Assembly (NCBI GenBank): GCA_026686845.1
Contig: JAIVEN010000012.1
Location: forward strand, 16,556,501 to 16,620,500
Length of the DNA: 64,000 nucleotides
Direction of reading: 5' to 3'
Origin: Adenanthera pavonina
Lineage: Eukaryota > Streptophyta > Magnoliopsida > Fabales > Fabaceae
The notes below the pieces were generated by a model, which did not search any database, had not been told where the DNA came from, and saw only the letters and a program-made list of their open reading frames with translations. How positions within the stretch are numbered: the stretch's first letter is position 1; each line of letters begins with the position of its first letter. Below are positions 59,481 through 64,000 of this stretch, piece after piece. A program made the translations under genes and the position numbers.

Positions 59481-62400
59481 TCAACCATGGGTGCCATTTC
59501 TATCCTCCCCCATCTCTTCCGCATCTTCAAAGACTTCATCGTCAATTCGAAGCTACAATAAGTTGAGTTTGAAAATTGAAAAATTAATGCCATTAACTTC
59601 ATAAAAGGGAGGACAGATGAAATAAAAGCCTATTCAAACTGCTAAAGAACTGTGGTTTATCGCCAACAAAGATAATCATATATCCACAGATAGAATGATA
59701 ATTTTAAACAATCTAGATTCCAGTCAAGAATTCAATCACAATAATAAATCAATCAACATGCAGAAACTTCCATGATAATTGAAAAATATCATTCATCAAG
59801 TTGGACTAGTACACTGGCTGTAGGTCCAAATAATAGAAACAAAGGGGATTTAAAGTTAAAGAAATTTGAAGTAACTCAGGTTAACTTTTGCAGCAGATAA
59901 ACAGGATTGCTGTTGAATTTATCACAATAACAAAGAACACATTTTTTATAACTAGAGAAGCCAAAGGCCACAACAAATTAAGCTTGCTGGGACAGCCTGT
60001 TTAATTCACTAATTTGGTGGATTGGGTTGAGCCTTCATTTGGAAAAATTTGAGTATGATCAACCAAACTCATTCAACCCATCTGTTGAATGGGCCAACCC
60101 GCAAGTTAGGGGAGTTACTTCATTTAACCTACGTCATATATATAATTATTTTAATATAATTATAACTATAATGCGTATTTTAATACAATTATAATATAAT
60201 GAAATCTCAACTATTACTACAAGATGAGATCCATATGTAAAGAATTATTGTCTTGTTTGCATTCTATTATTGCAGATGAAGTTATTTATTTTTAAACTTT
60301 ATAAAATGTTAAATGTTGAAAACATATCAAATGACTTAAGACATTGGAATGCTAGATGTTTAACGTTGAATTATATGTTCTTTTAAATTTTTACTTTTTT
60401 ATGGATTAAACAAGTCAACCCACTTAACCTATTTAGTGAGCCAGATTCAAATCTTCAATCCACTTCACAAGGTGAGTCAAAATGACTTGGCCCATTTAGC
60501 CAACAACCCGTGATGGGTTTAGCCCATTTAATTGGCTTTGACAGCTCTATAATGCTAAGAGATTTAATTAGACAGTTGAAACTTGGAACTCTTCATCTCA
60601 TATGCATCAACCAGAAGAGATTCAAATTAAGAAGGGAACTCCCATATATCTAGCTCATAAAGTCAATTAAAACTACCTGAATAGAAGGAAGGAACCAGCT
60701 TACTTTTGCCAAACATGTAGAACATGAAAGAAAATGCAGAAAACAAAAGGACACCAAAAACTGAGTATCTTCAAAAACCAGCTTACTTCTCCTAGCCTTG
60801 TCTCTCACTATATCACAACTCACAACATGCAAAAGTGCATATAGCTTGACCCTCTGCGTTGAGCACAACTTGAAGGATTTATGTAAGGGAGCAAAAAAGG
60901 ATTTCAAATTAAAGTTTGTGATTTGCAAATGGCCATTATTTTATTCAGGAGTCAAGACAATACTATTCTACAGCAAAATTTCAATGGAATTCAAGAGGAT
61001 CAACAAATCAAGAAATACAGAATTTAAAAAAAAAAAAAAAGCCCAAAATGAAAGGAGAAATAAGGAAATAGTAATACTAAAAGAATTAACAAATGAAAAA
61101 TACAGGAATGTTAGATATAATATACAATAGAGATTGTTGAGGTTTTTGTTCAAACTTATATACTAGTGGATCAACTAGGTCTTCCAACAGGAAGGGGTGC
61201 TTTAAGTCAGAGTGTCATTCTACACAGATGTGATAGAGGAATTCTAAGGCAGAAAATCCTACCTCGAGTACTGTATGAGCCAGGTCACGACCACCATTTG
61301 ATTGACCTATTGCATTGGCTGAATTTTGAGAGATATAATCCTCCTCCTCTGGAAAATAGATTGTTTAGAACTAATACATGCCTATGAAAGTTACAAGGCA
61401 CCAAGATAAATGCCTTTCACATACCTTCTTCATCTTCCATTTGATCAGCACTGAAGAACCATTCATGCTCTTCTCCTTCCTCTAAAAGAAAAACAAAAAA
61501 GAAAACAAAATAGGGAGCGAGTCACAACTAAACTAGAAAAGGGAGAGACTAACTAGTAAAACAAATACACAATCTAATTCCTTAAGGAAGACTTGTACTC
61601 ACCGTCATTTGGTTCTGGATTAAGCTCTGCACACTCACAGAATATTTCAAAAAGAGCATCCACTGTCAAACAACAAATTGAAATACTATCAACTCTCAAC
61701 CAAATCGAAGTAAAGACAAATCTACCAGAATGTAAACTGCCAACATGAAAATCAAGCATTCCTACAAAATCAGAGCAACAATGGTAAAGAAGGATTAAAT
61801 ATACATTGACTTGGATCAGATGGAATAAGCCTCATCTCTCTGATCTTGGACAGATCCAAGGTGTCATTGCCTTCTGAATCTGAGTTGTCAGACTCATCCC
61901 CATCTGGTTCAGTTTCAATCTTCAGGAGGAAAACCAGTCAGAAGGGGTTAAATCAAAGGGCAACAAGTTGATAATGTACTAAGGACAAACAGATAAGGAG
62001 GAAAGAGCACACAAGAGCTCTTAAATTCCAGTTAAAAAAGGAGAGGGAGAGAGAGAAAAGCCATCAAAACACAAAAAAAAAAAAAGCAAAAGACATTTGT
62101 ACCCATGGTATCCTACTCTTAAAGCAAGTACAAAAGTTCCTTTAAAACTTTGACTTCAATGAACAAAACTTCAATTTTATAATTTTTATTTGTTTTCAAA
62201 AACCATACAACAAGAATGAAACATAAGATACAATTGCAATAAGAATGAAGGGAAATTAACAACAAAAGGTCAATCTGATTGTAACTAGATATTCTATACT
62301 CATTCCGATCAATCACAAGTAAATATTCCGTGTTCATATATTTAGCAAAATAGCATACAGGAATTCAAATTCCAAGTCTCATGACTCTGACCCGCTTTAG

Positions 62401-63774
62401 CAACTTGATATTCTACAATCTGCAATAAAGTTGGACCATACAATTCTATACAAGTTTAAAACTAAAATAGGATAATTAATTCATATGCCTGATATCCTTT
62501 GTCACACTAGACCACGGACCATATACCATGAACGTACCTGTTATAAAATCATTACATCGACATGAAGGGCCCAGACCTATTATTACAAAATAAAATACCT
62601 GTGTATATATACAAGGAACTGGATAGGCCTCTGGATCTCTTGATACTGCATGAAGTGACACAGACAAAAAATCAACTGCATAGCCTTTAGCCTTGTCTAC
62701 ATCACTCAACCATATCACTTGCCTGTAAAACCCAAGTCAGCTTACTAGCACAACTACAGCATCACAACCAGCAATTAAAAGGCATTTCCTAAACTTATCT
62801 GATCTTATTAAAGTTGCTAATCTACAGTACTGAATTAGCACAATAAATAACATCAACAAACACTGCTATCTAAACAATGTTATATATAAGAATTTTGAAA
62901 TGATGATGAGATGTAGTGTGTGTGTGTGTATTGTTTTGTCAGGGTAAATATATTTAAAATCTGAATTTTAACCACAATTCTTATGAAACAATCATGAGCC
63001 AACTTGCACCGATCAATGAAGATAAACCAAATAAAAACAGGAAAGAATATAAACTATGTGCAGCGTCTGTGGCATCTCGTTCTATTGTTCTTTAGATTTA
63101 TTACCATTCATTCACTTATATCAACTTCTGCTTAAAGACCCGAAGAAGCAGAATATTTTGTCCCCTCTCAGGTCTCAAATCAGATGGCAGCCCACAATGA
63201 ACCTCTTAATGCAAAGCTCAAGACTCAGCTCCCATATATCCTGCGACTTCTTTCCCCATAATCAGTCATCAGTTCAGCAGTCCTGCTGATTCTATCGGCG
63301 CCACAACTTTATTAGTTCATTTTCATAATATCATGAGTGCATCAAGCATTATATCAAGCACACTAAAGAAATTGTTCTCCAGTTCTCATGTTTTATCTTT
63401 CAAGGCTCACAATATCCTATTAAGTCGAACATACTGTGTTAATATTCTTCAAGAATTCATGCAAACAGGATAAATTACGAGGCCCACAAAACGAATCCCC
63501 GTTTATATCAGTTCATCCAAACTAATCCAACTACACACTTCAAATTAAAAAACAACTGCAAGACACACAGACAGATATAAGTAAATACACAGAAAAAAAC
63601 GGCATACTTGTTAGAAACGTAGAGAGTGCCATGGGACTCGCGAGGACGATTAGTGAGGACGATGTCTACCCCTGGTTGGACGCGCATGAGCTCCTCGCCA
63701 TTGTCGGTGTTAAGCACTGGTTGGCCGACACCATCTCCGGTCCGCTCAGTGAAGTTTCTTAGCCCGAAAACCAT
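59481..63774 (-). CDS. ICLN: pICln, methylosome subunit (nucleotide-sensitive chloride conductance regulator)
   Basis: Assembly chaperone that binds Sm proteins with the PRMT5 methylosome during snRNP formation; the old chloride-channel name is historical. Seven minus-strand exons, 63774-63608, 62722-62599, 61919-61805, 61662-61603, 61481-61425, 61348-61263, 59552-59481, join to 681 nt or 226 aa with GT-AG introns throughout. The N-terminal PH-like domain includes MVFGLRNFTE and GTLYVSNK, then WLSDVDKAKGYAVDF and SLHAVSRDPEAYP. An acidic segment (DGDESDNSDSEGND) follows, then REMRLIPSDPSQLDALFEIF and CECAELNPEPND. The tail has HEWFFSADQM and FEDAEEM. All blocks are expected for plant pICln. 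The last intron (about 1.7 kb) holds a transposon. Confidence 0.95.
59985..60550. mobile_element. Probable TIR transposon fragment inside the last pICln intron
   Basis: Left part GCTGGGACAGCCTGTTTAAT and right part, read in reverse, GAGCTGTCAAAGCCAATTAA resemble imperfect inverted ends. Inside both are GGGTTGAGCC / GGGCTAAACCC-type words, common in a hAT-like plant family. Ends and target duplication are not resolved. Confidence 0.4.
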
Positions 63775-64000
63775 CTTTCTGCACCCTGAGTTTGCTTCGC
63801 CTCAACTTCTCCTAAAGGGGCTAGCAAAGGGCGTTAACTTCAACAATTCTAGGGTTTTGAAGAGGCTTTGCAATTTGCTGGTCTCTCAAATTCAGGGTTC
63901 GGCTTCAGTTCCTCCTGTCGTCCATGGAGAATCATATATTAAAATATAAATAAAAAATGTTATAAAAATATATATATTTTAATTATGTTGAAAAGAAATT
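63775..64000 (-). promoter_or_regulatory. pICln 5' untranslated region and start of the promoter
   Basis: On the minus strand the 225 bp before the ATG include a telo-box-like AAAACCCTAG (complement at 63851-63860), frequent in growth-related plant promoters. The distal 60 bp are AT-rich. No firm TATA position. Confidence 0.4.

Overview
The window is nuclear DNA of a flowering plant, most likely a eudicot. It is AT-rich, its genes carry GT-AG introns, plant-specific families are present (a FAR1-type factor, a MAKR-like membrane-associated kinase regulator), and most of the sequence is transposon debris. I cannot name the species.

Four genes read cleanly. A myo-inositol-phosphate synthase gene has 10 exons and encodes 510 aa (30781-33275, +). 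A short FAR1-DNA-binding-domain protein has two coding exons and 206 aa (42645-43443, +). A cytosolic ribosomal protein S20/uS10 gene has 3 exons and 122 aa (48922-50912, -). A pICln (methylosome subunit) gene has 7 exons and 226 aa (59481-63774, -). A frameshifted, 5'-truncated MAKR-like pseudogene lies at 45488-46040. The genes are unrelated in function and are not an operon-like unit. S20 and pICln are near neighbours on the same strand.

Region by region: 1-4144 is a decayed endogenous pararetrovirus (florendovirus-like Caulimoviridae). It reads RT/RNase H end, ORF2, promoter/leader with tRNA-Met primer site, start of the movement-protein ORF, then a second copy of the leader ending at the primer site. 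6177-20702 is a full-length LINE with a 17-bp target duplication. It is interrupted by an ~8.6 kb Ty3/gypsy element (11031-19588), which itself holds a 1328-bp solo LTR with a perfect GAGGA target duplication (17406-18733). 21.8-30.3 kb holds a PIF/Harbinger-like element, a TIR element split by another solo LTR of the same family, a five-unit ~290-bp tandem array and a Stowaway MITE that ends about 440 bp before the MIPS start codon. 34-39 kb holds a SINE, a long-TIR element with an internal 117-bp minisatellite, a fold-back MITE and a 5'-truncated LINE. 51-55 kb is a threefold tandem duplication of the S20 promoter/5'UTR region. 55.3-57 kb holds a nine-copy minisatellite, a SINE and an hAT-type MITE.

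I found no convincing new multi-gene system. The most unusual structures are the S20 promoter triplication, the pararetrovirus copy that stops at its primer-binding site, and the three-level transposon nest. All coordinates and translations were read by eye from the sequence; element boundaries marked approximate may be off by some tens of bases.
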